64,000 bases of DNA, taken from positions 124,001 to 188,000 of the forward strand of contig NZ_PYWA01000005.1 of assembly GCF_003056335.1 (NCBI RefSeq). The letters are read 5' to 3'. The notes beneath the pieces are model-generated. The model was given only the letters and a program-made list of their open reading frames with translations, was not told the DNA's origin and made no database searches. Source of the DNA: Paracoccus indicus. Lineage in GTDB: Bacteria > Pseudomonadota > Alphaproteobacteria > Rhodobacterales > Rhodobacteraceae. This document shows, piece by piece, positions 20,823 to 29,735 of this stretch. The translations under genes were made by a program, and so were the position numbers. The stretch's first letter is position 1. Each line of letters begins with the position of its first letter.

Positions 20823-21671
20823 ATGGAACAGCTGACCGATTGGGTCACGGAGAACAAGATCCCGGTGGGAAAAACCGCCAAGACGATATTCGACTGGTTG
20901 AACGCCAATGCCTCGGGGGTGTTCAACACGATTTCCGACGTGATGGACTGGCTGATCGACGCTATCCTGACCGCACTCGAAGCCCCTCATCCCTTTCTTT
21001 TCATCGCCATCGTCGTTGCCCTGACCTGGGGGTTGCAGCGCCGTGTCTCGACCTGCGTGCTGGTGGCCGTGGGGCTGCTCTTCGTGCTGAACCAGGGTTA
21101 CTGGGAAGAGACGTTGCAATCGCTGACGCTGGTGCTGTCGGCCTGTATCGTCTGCATGGCGATCGGCGTGCCCATCGGCATCGCCGCCGCGCATCGCCCA
21201 CGGCTCTATGCCTGGATGCGCCCTGTGCTGGACCTGATGCAGACGCTGCCGACCTTCGTCTACCTGATCCCGGCCATCGTCTTCTTCGGCATCGGCATGG
21301 TGCCGGGGTTGCTGGCGACGGTGATCTTCGTTCTGCCCGCGCCGATCCGCCTGACGCAGCTGGGCATCGCATCGACGCCCACCGCCCTGACCGAGGCCGC
21401 GACCGCCTTCGGCGCCACCCCGCGCCAACTGCTGTGGAAGGTCGAGCTTCCAAGCGCCCTGCCCCAGATCATGGCGGGGCTGAACCAGACCATCATGCTG
21501 TCGCTGTCGATGGTCGTGATCGCCGCGCTGGTCGGCGCGTCGGGTCTGGGCGTGCCTGTCGTGCGCGCGCTGAACAGCGTGAACACCGCGCTTGGCTTCG
21601 AATCGGGCATCGTCATCGTGGTCGTCGCCATCCTTCTGGACCGCATCCTGCGCATGGAGGGCCGCAAATGA
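20823..21671 (+). CDS. choW: Choline ABC transporter permease
   Basis: This 282-residue inner-membrane protein has several membrane segments and the binding-protein-dependent transport signature (EAATAFGATPRQLLWKVELP). That segment is the coupling loop that contacts ChoV. LMQTLPTFVYLIPAIVFFG is typical of ProW/OpuAB permeases. A cytoplasmic N-terminal amphipathic part (about 1-45) precedes the first membrane segment. It overlaps choV by four bases. Confidence 0.95.
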   Translation: MEQLTDWVTENKIPVGKTAKTIFDWLNANASGVFNTISDVMDWLIDAILTALEAPHPFLFIAIVVALTWGLQRRVSTCVLVAVGLLFVLNQGYWEETLQSLTLVLSACIVCMAIGVPIGIAAAHRPRLYAWMRPVLDLMQTLPTFVYLIPAIVFFGIGMVPGLLATVIFVLPAPIRLTQLGIASTPTALTEAATAFGATPRQLLWKVELPSALPQIMAGLNQTIMLSLSMVVIAALVGASGLGVPVVRALNSVNTALGFESGIVIVVVAILLDRILRMEGRK

Positions 21672-22678
21672 CCCGCAACGCCGTCGAATTCGACAAGGTC
21701 TGCATCGTCTTCGGCGATGCCCCCGAAACCGCCCTTCCCCTGATGGACGAAGGTCTGGAGCGTGGTGCCATCAAGGATGAAACCGGCCAGGTGCTGGGTG
21801 TCCACGACTGCACGCTGGATGTGGCCGAGGGCGAGATCTTGGTCCTGATGGGCCTTTCCGGCTCGGGCAAGTCCACGCTGCTGCGGGGCGTGAATGCCCT
21901 GAACAACGTCTGCCGGGGCGATGTGCGCATCCGGCAGGGCGACCAGATGGTCAGCGTCACCGGCGCAGGCAAACGGGCGCTGCGCGACATCCGCCTGCGC
22001 AACGTGGCGATGGTCTTTCAGCAGTTCGGCCTGCTGCCATGGCGCAGCGTGCGCGAAAATGTCGGCCTGGGGCTGGAGCTTGCGGGCCTCTCGGCCTCGG
22101 AACGGCGCCGCCGGGTGGATGAACAGCTGAAGACCGTGGGCCTTGACGAATGGGCCGAACGGCGTGTCGGCGACCTGTCGGGCGGCATGCAGCAGCGCGT
22201 GGGCCTGGCCCGCGCCTTTGCGACCGAGGCCCCGATCCTGCTGATGGACGAACCCTTCAGTGCATTGGACCCGCTGATCCGCGCCCGGCTGCAGGATGAA
22301 CTGCTGGAACTGCAGGCCAAGACCAAGCGCACCATCATCTTCGTCAGCCACGACCTGGACGAGGCCTTCAAGCTGGGCAACCGCATCGCCCTGATGGAGG
22401 GCGGTCGCATCGTCCAGATCGGCACCGCGCGCCAGATCATCGCCAACCCGGTGAACGATTACGTGGCCGATTTCGTCGCCCACATGAACCCCTTGGGCGT
22501 TCTGACCGCCGAGGATGTGGCCGAGGAAGGCGATGCCGAGGGCGAACCCGTGCCCCGCGACATGCCCGTCAAGATGGTCATGGACCGCCTGTCCGAGGAT
22601 TCGGCGGTTCCAGTGGCTGGCGGCGGGCGCATCACCCGCAAGGCCGTTCTGGCGCGGTTGATCGACCCGCGCGGCTGA
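21668..22678 (+). CDS. choV: Choline ABC transporter ATP-binding protein
   Basis: This 336-residue ATPase powers choline import. Walker A GLSGSGKST lies at 62-70; the ABC signature LSGGMQQRVGLARA and Walker B ILLMDEPFSALD follow, then the H-loop FVSHDLDEA. It has the extended N-terminal insert usual for ProV/ChoV. A C-terminal region of about 70 residues beyond the ATPase core is present but is not a clear CBS pair. The start overlaps the choW stop (ATGA). Confidence 0.95.
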   Translation: MTRNAVEFDKVCIVFGDAPETALPLMDEGLERGAIKDETGQVLGVHDCTLDVAEGEILVLMGLSGSGKSTLLRGVNALNNVCRGDVRIRQGDQMVSVTGAGKRALRDIRLRNVAMVFQQFGLLPWRSVRENVGLGLELAGLSASERRRRVDEQLKTVGLDEWAERRVGDLSGGMQQRVGLARAFATEAPILLMDEPFSALDPLIRARLQDELLELQAKTKRTIIFVSHDLDEAFKLGNRIALMEGGRIVQIGTARQIIANPVNDYVADFVAHMNPLGVLTAEDVAEEGDAEGEPVPRDMPVKMVMDRLSEDSAVPVAGGGRITRKAVLARLIDPRG

Positions 22679-22698
22679 ACGATGGGGCTGCTGGCCGA

Positions 22699-23568
22699 TC
22701 AGCTGTTCTGCAGATCCCGGTGATAGCGGATCAGCAGCATCAGCCCGAAGGCCATCAGCCCCAAGCTGAGCCCGAAGACATAGAGATGGCTGACGTATTC
22801 CCCGGCATAGCTGGGATAGAAGGATCGCCGCATCTGCCCCACGACATGCACCAGGGGGTTCCACCACAGCCAGCCCTGATAAGGTTGCGGGATCGTATCG
22901 AACATGAAGAAGATGCATGAAAGAAGGAACAGGGGCCTCATCAGGATGCTCCATAGTGGCTGCCACCAAGTGAACGCCTCGAACATGAAGCAGTTCATGA
23001 CGCCGATGGAACTGGCGAAGGTAATCGCCATCACCATCCCAAGCGCGATACCCAGCACCTGCGGATCGGTCCGCGTATCGAGCAGCGTATAGATGCCCGT
23101 GAAGACGATGGTCGACACCATGATATGGGTGACCGTGTTGAAGGCCATCCGCGCCAACAGCGCATCCATGAAGGTCACCGCCGGATAGGCCAGCAGCGAC
23201 TTGGAATAGCGCACCGATCCCGCCACCTTCCCCGACACGTCCAGATAGCACATGAAGGGCACGACCCCGGTCGCATAGAAGATGGCGAAGTTCGTGCCGA
23301 TGGGCGGCGTCCTGAATCCGACCGAGAAGATCAGCGTCAGCAGGATGATCCCGCCCACCGGTTCGGCAATCGCCCAGAAATACCCCCCCGAGGCGCGGCC
23401 GTGGCTGGTCTGCATCTCGCGCAGGATCAGGGCGCCGATGGCGCGCAGGCTGGCATAGCTGCGGTGCTGGCGGACCTCGCGCAGGGTCCGGGCCGTCCGG
23501 GGCCGCGCGGCCTGTGGCAAGGGTGCGTGGCCGCGATCGGGGCTGCTGTCTTGGAACGTGTCTTGCAT
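22699..23568 (-). CDS. kpsM: Capsular polysaccharide export ABC permease (KpsM-like)
   Basis: This ABC-2 type permease of about 289 residues has six predicted membrane segments after a cytoplasmic N-terminus. ALILREMQTSHGRASGGYFW is the family's amphipathic start, and WNPLVHVVGQMRRSFYP is typical near the C-terminus. It should export capsule or similar polysaccharide with KpsT. The start is uncertain: ATG 23568 or an in-frame GTG at 23601, neither with a good ribosome site. It points away from kpsE-kpsT, which is unusual since these genes usually form one operon. Confidence 0.88.
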   Translation of the reverse strand: MQDTFQDSSPDRGHAPLPQAARPRTARTLREVRQHRSYASLRAIGALILREMQTSHGRASGGYFWAIAEPVGGIILLTLIFSVGFRTPPIGTNFAIFYATGVVPFMCYLDVSGKVAGSVRYSKSLLAYPAVTFMDALLARMAFNTVTHIMVSTIVFTGIYTLLDTRTDPQVLGIALGMVMAITFASSIGVMNCFMFEAFTWWQPLWSILMRPLFLLSCIFFMFDTIPQPYQGWLWWNPLVHVVGQMRRSFYPSYAGEYVSHLYVFGLSLGLMAFGLMLLIRYHRDLQNS

Positions 23569-23690
23569 GGATGCGCGCCCGTGGCGCCTTTCGCTGATCA
23601 CCGCCCCGACATGGGATCAGTGCTGGAACTGTTCAAAAGGCTTATGTATGAGAGCCGGGAAGAGTTCAACATGACAGGCGGGGTAAGCGC

Positions 23691-25091
23691 ATGTCCGCCC
23701 AGGACGACAAACCCGGAACCAACACGCCGGAACAGACCCCCAAAACCGATGCTGGCAATCCCGATGCACCGGCAAAGGCTGCAGCCCGGCCGGGCGGCCC
23801 GAACCGTCCCGGCAAGGCTGGTCCCGCCAAAGGACCGGGCGCCAAGATGGGTGGCGGACGCATGGGGCCGGGCAATGGCGGTGCTGGCGGCCCCGGTCGT
23901 CGCGGCAACGCGGGCGGTCCGGGCAATGCCCAGATGCAGCAGCGCATTCAGGCGGCGCTTGATCAGCCCGTCATGCCGCCTGCCAGCCCTGCCGCCTTCG
24001 AGAAGCGTCATTTCGGGCTGGCCATCAGCTTCGTGCTGCTGGTCATTCTTCCGACGTTCCTAGCAGGGTTCTATCTTTATACCCGGGCGGCGGATCAATA
24101 TGCCTCCTATGTGGGGTTCTCGGTGCGCAGCGAAACGGCCTCCAGCCCGACAGATGTGCTGGGGGGCTTGGGCTCGCTTGCGGGGATCAGCTCCAGCTCG
24201 ACCTCGGATACCGACATCCTCTACAAGTTCATCCAGAGCCGCGATCTGGTCGAACGCGTCAACACTCGGCTGGATCTGCAGGAGATCTGGTCGAAGGCCC
24301 CCAATGACCCGATCTTCAGCTATCGCGGCAGCGACGCGCTGGAGGATCTGGCCGACGAATGGGAACGCAAGGTCCGCATTTATTACGACAATGGCATGAT
24401 CGACCTGCGCATCCTGGCATTCGAAGCCCAGGACGCGCAGGACATCGCCACCGCGATTCTGGATGAAGGTGGCACGCTGATCAACGAGCTGAACGACATC
24501 GCCCGCGAGGATGCGCTTCGCTATGCCCGCACCGAATTGGAACGGGCGCAGGAACGGTTGAAGACGGCGCGTCAGAAGGTAACCGAGTTCCGCAACCAGT
24601 ATCAGCTGGTCGATCCGACCGCCGATGTCCAAAGCCAGATCGGGGTCGTCACCTCGCTGCAGCAGCAGCTGGCCGAACAACTGGTTTCGCTTGGGATGCT
24701 GCAATCGAATGCGCAACCGAACGATCCGCGGATCAGCCAGACCGATCTGCGCATCAAGGTCATCCGCGAACAGATCGATGCCGAACGCCAGAAGTTCAGC
24801 TCGGACAGCGAGGATGTGGCGCTGAGCGATGTCGTGGGCCAATACGAGACCTTGGCCGTCGACCGTCAGTTCGCCGAAACCAGCTATACCGCGGCACTGG
24901 CCTCTTACGAATCCGCCCGCGCCGAGGCCGTCCGCCAGTCGCGCTACATCGCCTCCTACATCCGCCCGACGCTGGCACAGGAGGCCGAGTTCCCGCAACG
25001 CGGTCAGCTGCTGGCGATCATCGCGGGCTTCCTGGCCGTGGCATGGGTGATCGGGGCACTTGTCTTCTACAGCCTGCGCGACCGTCGATGA
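23691..25091 (+). CDS. kpsE: Capsule export inner-membrane protein (KpsE/CtrB-like)
   Basis: This 466-residue polysaccharide co-polymerase-type protein links the inner-membrane exporter to the outer membrane. It has membrane segments at about 109-130 and 440-461 with a long periplasmic coiled-coil region (about 260-420) between. Residues 20-80 are an unusual Gly/Pro/Lys-rich, probably disordered cytoplasmic tail. No outer-membrane KpsD/Wza gene is visible. It overlaps kpsT by four bases (ATGA). Confidence 0.87.
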   Translation: MSAQDDKPGTNTPEQTPKTDAGNPDAPAKAAARPGGPNRPGKAGPAKGPGAKMGGGRMGPGNGGAGGPGRRGNAGGPGNAQMQQRIQAALDQPVMPPASPAAFEKRHFGLAISFVLLVILPTFLAGFYLYTRAADQYASYVGFSVRSETASSPTDVLGGLGSLAGISSSSTSDTDILYKFIQSRDLVERVNTRLDLQEIWSKAPNDPIFSYRGSDALEDLADEWERKVRIYYDNGMIDLRILAFEAQDAQDIATAILDEGGTLINELNDIAREDALRYARTELERAQERLKTARQKVTEFRNQYQLVDPTADVQSQIGVVTSLQQQLAEQLVSLGMLQSNAQPNDPRISQTDLRIKVIREQIDAERQKFSSDSEDVALSDVVGQYETLAVDRQFAETSYTAALASYESARAEAVRQSRYIASYIRPTLAQEAEFPQRGQLLAIIAGFLAVAWVIGALVFYSLRDRR

Positions 25092-25756
25092 TCCACCTGC
25101 AGAACATCTGCAAGACCTACACGCTGAACGGTCGCCGCAAGGTTGTCGCCGACAATATCACGGCGACCTTTCCTTCGGGAGTTTCCGTGGCCCTGCTGGG
25201 GCGTAACGGCGCGGGCAAGTCGTCGCTTCTGCGGATGATCTCGGGGGCCATGCTGCCCAGCAGCGGCAAGATCCTCTCGACCGGCACGATCAGCTGGCCG
25301 GTCGGGTTCGCGGGTTCCTTCAACGGAGAACTAACGGGCGAGCAGAACTGCCGCTTCGTCGCGCGGGTCTATGGCGTCGACACCCGCGAGCTGCTGGCTT
25401 TCGTCGAGGATTTCGCGGAACTGGGCGATCACTTCCATCTGCCGATCCGCAGCTATTCATCCGGCATGAAATCCCGGTTGGCCTTTGGCCTGTCAATGGC
25501 GGTGCCTTTCGACACCTATCTGGTGGATGAGGTCTCGGCCGTGGGCGATGCTGCCTTCAAGGCCAAGTCCAACCGTGTCTTCAACGAACGCATGTCGCGG
25601 TCGGGTGCCGTGGTCGTAGCCCATTCGATGGGCATGCTGCGCCAGATCTGCCATGCGGGTGCGGTTCTGGAAGGTGGAAAGCTGACCTTCTTTCCCGACC
25701 TTGAAGATGCGATCGCGCTGCACATGGAAAACATGCAGCGCGGCCAGCAGGCTTAG
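25088..25756 (+). CDS. kpsT: Capsular polysaccharide export ATP-binding protein (KpsT-like)
   Basis: This 222-residue ABC ATPase has Walker A GRNGAGKS (38-45), a degenerate signature YSSGMKSRLAFGL, and Walker B with the family-typical YLVDEVSAVGD. Both are characteristic of KpsT/polysaccharide exporters. It pairs with KpsM, encoded divergently about 1.5 kb upstream. The start ATG overlaps the kpsE stop. Its 3' end overlaps the convergent hydrolase gene by four bases. Confidence 0.93.
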   Translation: MIHLQNICKTYTLNGRRKVVADNITATFPSGVSVALLGRNGAGKSSLLRMISGAMLPSSGKILSTGTISWPVGFAGSFNGELTGEQNCRFVARVYGVDTRELLAFVEDFAELGDHFHLPIRSYSSGMKSRLAFGLSMAVPFDTYLVDEVSAVGDAAFKAKSNRVFNERMSRSGAVVVAHSMGMLRQICHAGAVLEGGKLTFFPDLEDAIALHMENMQRGQQA

Positions 25757-26571
25757 GCCAGAAACGCCTTCAGGTCGTTCAGAAGACGATCCGCATGGGT
25801 CGCGGTCAGGCCGTGGGGCGCGCCTTCGTACTCGATCAGCTTGGCAGAAGGGACCATCTTGGCGACCCGATGTGCCGTGGCCTCGATCGGGACGGTCTTG
25901 TCGCCCGTGCCATGGATGACCAGCGTTGGCACGGTGATGCTGTCCATGTCGGCGGTGAAATCGGTCGTGCCGAAGGCGGTGACGCAATCCAGCGTCGCCT
26001 TGGGGCTGGCCATCAACGCCATGCCCTGCGCCCAGTCAAGTTGCGCATCACTGACGCCGCCCTCGGGCGTGCCTTGGCCAAAGAAGTCCCTGAAGAAATC
26101 GGCCAGAAAGCCCGGACGATCGTCGCGTAGCCCTTGGCGCATCTGTTCGAACAGATCGGCGGGGGCACCGTTCGGATTGTCCTCGGACTTCAGCATCCCC
26201 GGCGCGACCGAGGACACGAAGACCACCTTGGACACGCCCTGCCCCTTGTGCCGCGACATATAGCGCGCGACCTCTCCGCCCCCCATCGAGAAACCGGCGA
26301 TGGTCGCGTCATTCAGATCCAGCGCCTTGATGACGGCAGCCAGATCGTCGGACATGGTGTCGTAATCGTAACCCGCGAAGGGCTGACCCGACCGGCCGAA
26401 GCCGCGGCGGTCATAGCTGATGACGCGGTATCCCGCCTCGGCCAGACCAAGGGCCTGGGTCTCCCAGCTGTCGGCATTCAGGGGCCAGCCGTGGATCAGG
26501 ACGACGGGCGCACCCTGCCCCCAATCCTTGACATAAAGTTCGGTGCCGTCGTTTGCGGTGATCATCGGCAT
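25753..26571 (-). CDS. Alpha/beta hydrolase (haloperoxidase/arylesterase-like)
   Basis: This 272-residue hydrolase has oxyanion-hole HGWP (27-30), nucleophile elbow GFSMGGGE with Ser95, an acid residue in VIHGTGDKTVP and catalytic His in GAPHGL. The GFSMGGGE motif and length fit cofactor-free haloperoxidases and arylesterases, which in vivo act mostly as esterases. The true substrate is unknown. Starts at 26571 or 26565 are both possible. Confidence 0.88.
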   Translation of the reverse strand: MPMITANDGTELYVKDWGQGAPVVLIHGWPLNADSWETQALGLAEAGYRVISYDRRGFGRSGQPFAGYDYDTMSDDLAAVIKALDLNDATIAGFSMGGGEVARYMSRHKGQGVSKVVFVSSVAPGMLKSEDNPNGAPADLFEQMRQGLRDDRPGFLADFFRDFFGQGTPEGGVSDAQLDWAQGMALMASPKATLDCVTAFGTTDFTADMDSITVPTLVIHGTGDKTVPIEATAHRVAKMVPSAKLIEYEGAPHGLTATHADRLLNDLKAFLA

Positions 26572-26660
26572 GGGGTCGTCCCTTTCATCAAATGAAACTT
26601 GCGGGACAAACGCAGGGCGGCGGCATGGGGTTCAGCCGCCACCCTTCAGGATATCGTGGG

Positions 26661-27044
26661 TTACTGGACCTTGACCCAGTTCTGGCTCTTGCACAGCAGG
26701 CCGCCCGCGACGCAGCCCGACAAGCTCATCTGGTTGCCCGAGACGCTGGCCTTGCCTGCATAGACCTTGTCGTTCGACGGTCGCCAGACCTGCCCCTGAT
26801 ACTTGCCACCACCTTGGGGTGCCATGTCGATGACGATCTGACGGCCGACGTTGGGGGACTTGTATTCCTGCGTCCCCTTGAAGGCGCGGGTGATGGTACC
26901 GCAGAAGGCCCCGCCGCAGGGCGCGATGGTGACATGGGCAAAGGCGCCGCCGTCGGGCTGGGTCTGCCAGATGCCCTCGATGGGGTCGGCCGCGGCGGCG
27001 GTGGCACCAAGGGCCAGAACGGCCGCCAGAATGATGTGACGCAT
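26661..27044 (-). CDS. Secreted DUF2147 protein
   Basis: This 127-residue protein has a signal peptide (about 1-19, AAAA-DP). A compact beta domain of the DUF2147 type shows as IEGIWQTQPDGG, a disulphide-capable pair in APCGGAFCG and GGKYQGQVWRPSNDKVYAG. Members are small periplasmic proteins of unknown function, sometimes near fatty-acid or envelope genes. The ribosome site GGAGGAGA is strong. Confidence 0.88.
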   Translation of the reverse strand: MRHIILAAVLALGATAAAADPIEGIWQTQPDGGAFAHVTIAPCGGAFCGTITRAFKGTQEYKSPNVGRQIVIDMAPQGGGKYQGQVWRPSNDKVYAGKASVSGNQMSLSGCVAGGLLCKSQNWVKVQ

Positions 27045-27181
27045 GATCTCTCCTCCTCAGGATATGCGATGTTGTGCGGGCCTTGGCGCATCTGGCAAGC
27101 ATGACGTCAGGTCCGGGTCTTTACGTCACCGACCGCCCCGTGGCAAAGAGCGCGCAACCCAATCCGCGGAAGGCCAGCGAC

Positions 27182-27898
27182 ATGATCCTCTATCCCGCCA
27201 TCGACCTGAAAGACGGCAATTGCGTGCGCCTGCTGCGCGGCGACATGGAGGCGGCGACCGTCTTCGGCAGCGACCCCGCAGCACAGGCCCGCGCCTTCCA
27301 GGATGCCGGTGCCGAATGGCTGCACCTGGTCGATCTGAACGGCGCCTTCGAGGGCAAGCCCGTGAACGCCGCCGCGGTCGAGGCGATCCTGGCCGCCACC
27401 GACATCCCCACCCAGCTGGGCGGCGGCATCCGCGACATGGCGACCATCGAAAGCTGGCTGGATCGCGGGCTGACCCGTGTGATCCTGGGCACCGTGGCGG
27501 TGGAAAACCCCGACTTGGTGCATGAGGCCGCGCAGGCCTTCCCCGGTCGCATCGCGGTGGGTATCGACGCGCGCGCGGGCCGCGTCGCGACCCGTGGCTG
27601 GGCGACCGAAACCGACGTGATGGCCACCGATCTGGCGCAGCGTTTCCAGGACGCGGGCGTGGCCGCCATCATCTATACCGACATCGACCGCGACGGCGCG
27701 ATGGGCGGCCCGAATGTCCAGGCGACCGAGGCCCTGGCCCGCGCCGTCAACATTCCCGTCATCGCCTCGGGCGGTGTGTCCTCGATGGAGGATCTGCGGG
27801 CGCTGGCCGATACGCAGGTGATCGCGGGCGCGATTTCGGGGCGTGCGCTCTATGACGGTGCGCTGGATCTGACGCAGGCGCTGGCGGCGCTGAAGTAA
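27182..27898 (+). CDS. hisA: ProFAR isomerase
   Basis: HisA catalyses the Amadori isomerisation of ProFAR to PRFAR in histidine synthesis. The 238-residue TIM barrel starts [12 protein letters not shown], with the catalytic Asp8, and shows GGGIRD, the second catalytic Asp in VGIDARAG, and GGVSSMEDL. It heads hisA-hisF-hisE; hisB and hisH are not adjacent. Confidence 0.96.
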   Translation: MILYPAIDLKDGNCVRLLRGDMEAATVFGSDPAAQARAFQDAGAEWLHLVDLNGAFEGKPVNAAAVEAILAATDIPTQLGGGIRDMATIESWLDRGLTRVILGTVAVENPDLVHEAAQAFPGRIAVGIDARAGRVATRGWATETDVMATDLAQRFQDAGVAAIIYTDIDRDGAMGGPNVQATEALARAVNIPVIASGGVSSMEDLRALADTQVIAGAISGRALYDGALDLTQALAALK

Positions 27899-27985
27899 GC
27901 TGCTCTGGCTGCGGCGGCGGTTTGGCATTAGAAGATGCCTGAAACGCCGCCGCGATCCGGGCGGCTCCAAGGAAAAGGTCATGCG

Positions 27986-28747
27986 ATGCTGAAGACGCGC
28001 ATCATTCCCTGCCTTGATGTGGCCGATGGCCGCGTCGTCAAGGGCGTCAACTTCGTGGACCTGCGCGATGCCGGCGACCCGGTCGAGGCCGCCCGCGCCT
28101 ATGACGCCGCCGGTGCGGATGAAATCTGCTTTCTGGACATCCACGCCACCCATGAAAACCGCGGCACCATGTTCGATCTGGTGACGCGCACCGCCGAACA
28201 ATGCTTCGTGCCGCTGACCGTGGGTGGCGGCGTGCGCACGCATGAGGACGTGCGCGCCCTGCTGCTGGCAGGGGCCGACAAGGTCAGCTTCAACTCGGCC
28301 GCCGTGGCCGATCCCGATGTGGTGGCGGCCGCCGCCGATCGCTTTGGCAGCCAATGCATCGTCGTGGCCATCGACGCCAAGACCGTCGCCGATGGCCGGT
28401 GGGAGATCTTCACCCACGGCGGTCGCAAGCCCACCGGCATCGACGCCGTGGAATTCGCCAAGCTGGTCGAATCAAAGGGCGCGGGGGAAATCCTGCTGAC
28501 CAGCATGGATCGCGACGGCACGCGCTCGGGCTTCAACCTGCCGTTGACGCGCGCCATCGCGGATGCGGTGAACATCCCCGTCATCGCCTCGGGCGGTGTC
28601 GGCACGCTGGACCACCTGGTCGAGGGCGTGACCGAGGGTCATGCCAGCGCCGTCCTGGCCGCCAGCATCTTCCACTTCGGCACCCACACCATCGCCGAGG
28701 CCAAGGCCCATATGGCCGCGGCCGGCATCCCCATGAGGCTGACATGA
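27986..28747 (+). CDS. hisF: Imidazole glycerol phosphate synthase, cyclase subunit
   Basis: HisF forms IGP and AICAR from PRFAR, using ammonia from HisH. The 253-residue barrel starts [20 protein letters not shown] with catalytic Asp11, and has the second catalytic Asp in [10 protein letters not shown] chose ATG 27986 after AAGGAAAAGG; an ATG five bases upstream is out of frame. It overlaps hisE by four bases. The partner hisH is absent here. Confidence 0.96.
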   Translation: MLKTRIIPCLDVADGRVVKGVNFVDLRDAGDPVEAARAYDAAGADEICFLDIHATHENRGTMFDLVTRTAEQCFVPLTVGGGVRTHEDVRALLLAGADKVSFNSAAVADPDVVAAAADRFGSQCIVVAIDAKTVADGRWEIFTHGGRKPTGIDAVEFAKLVESKGAGEILLTSMDRDGTRSGFNLPLTRAIADAVNIPVIASGGVGTLDHLVEGVTEGHASAVLAASIFHFGTHTIAEAKAHMAAAGIPMRLT

Positions 28748-29070
28748 CCCCCCTGCAGCGCCTTGCCGCCACCATCGAATCGCGCAAGACCGCCGATCCG
28801 GACAGCAGCTGGACCGCCAAGCTGCTGGCCAAGGGCCCCGAGAAATGCGCCGAGAAATTCGGCGAAGAATCCGTCGAGGCGATCATCGAGGCCGTCAAGG
28901 GCGACCGCGCCCGGCTGACGTCCGAAGCCGCCGACGTGATCTTTCACCTTCTTGTGATGCTGGCCGCCCGCGATGTCACGCTGGCCGATGTCGAGGCCGA
29001 GCTGGAAAGACGCGAGGGAACCTCGGGGTTGACCGAAAAGGCGGCGCGCGGCCCCGCGAGCCCCGGCTAG
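28744..29070 (+). CDS. hisE: Phosphoribosyl-ATP pyrophosphatase
   Basis: This 108-residue all-alpha MazG-like pyrophosphatase hydrolyses PR-ATP to PR-AMP. It shows the metal-binding pattern [14 protein letters not shown] and the later [15 protein letters not shown]. It stands alone rather than fused to HisI. The start overlaps the hisF stop (ATGA). Confidence 0.95.
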   Translation: MTPLQRLAATIESRKTADPDSSWTAKLLAKGPEKCAEKFGEESVEAIIEAVKGDRARLTSEAADVIFHLLVMLAARDVTLADVEAELERREGTSGLTEKAARGPASPG

Positions 29071-29196
29071 GCGGTCAAACGGCACGCAAATGCGCACCAA
29101 GGGGTTGAAACCCTTCCCCTTGACCGATCACAAGGGCTATAAGCCCCGCAATTGCCGCGCAAGACGCGGCCTGACCAAAACATGGCAGAGGACGGC

Positions 29197-29724
29197 ATGA
29201 GCAACGATTCCAACAACGGCAAGCACCACGAGGGCGATGTGGCCTTCATCCAGTCGCTGGCCCAACTGCTGAACGCGAGCGAGTTGAACGAGATCTCGGT
29301 CAAGCGCGAATACGGCGAACACGACCGCCTGACCGTCAGCCTGACCAAGCAGGGCAAGCAGGTCGTCTATGCCGCGGCCCAGCAGCAGTCTGCCCCGGCC
29401 GCACCGCAGGCATCCGCACCCTCGACATCGCAATCGGCAGCCCCTGCCGCCGCCCCCGCAGCACCGGTCAACGAAGATCCGGCCAGCCTGCCGGGCGTCG
29501 TGACATCGCCCATGGTGGGCACGGCCTACCTGGCCGCCGAACCCGGTGCCGCGGCCTTCGTGCAGGTCGGCCAGCAGGTCGCCGAGGGCGAGACGCTGAT
29601 GATCGTGGAAGCCATGAAGACCATGAACCACATTCCCTCGCCGCGCGCGGGCACTGTCAAGCGCATCCTGATCGACGACGGCAGCCCGGTCGAATTCGGC
29701 GCCCCCCTGATGATCGTCGAGTGA
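29197..29724 (+). CDS. accB: Biotin carboxyl carrier protein of acetyl-CoA carboxylase
   Basis: This 175-residue protein has an N-terminal helical domain, an Ala/Pro/Gln-rich linker (about 60-92) and a C-terminal biotinyl domain. The EAMKTMN motif has biotin-accepting Lys141. I chose ATG 29197 because GAGGA lies five bases upstream; the earlier in-frame ATG at 29182 has no ribosome site. It precedes accC by 11 bases. Confidence 0.95.
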   Translation: MSNDSNNGKHHEGDVAFIQSLAQLLNASELNEISVKREYGEHDRLTVSLTKQGKQVVYAAAQQQSAPAAPQASAPSTSQSAAPAAAPAAPVNEDPASLPGVVTSPMVGTAYLAAEPGAAAFVQVGQQVAEGETLMIVEAMKTMNHIPSPRAGTVKRILIDDGSPVEFGAPLMIVE

Positions 29725-29735
29725 GGCAGATCCCC

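Noticed and set aside
21260..23251. 663-codon minus-strand open frame opposite choW and choV
   Set aside because: Low-complexity His/Gln/Gly composition and overlap with three well-supported genes.
29104..29143. Promoter before accB (TTGACC and TATAAG)
   Set aside because: The two boxes are only 12 bases apart, too close for a normal sigma-70 promoter, and no better pair was found.
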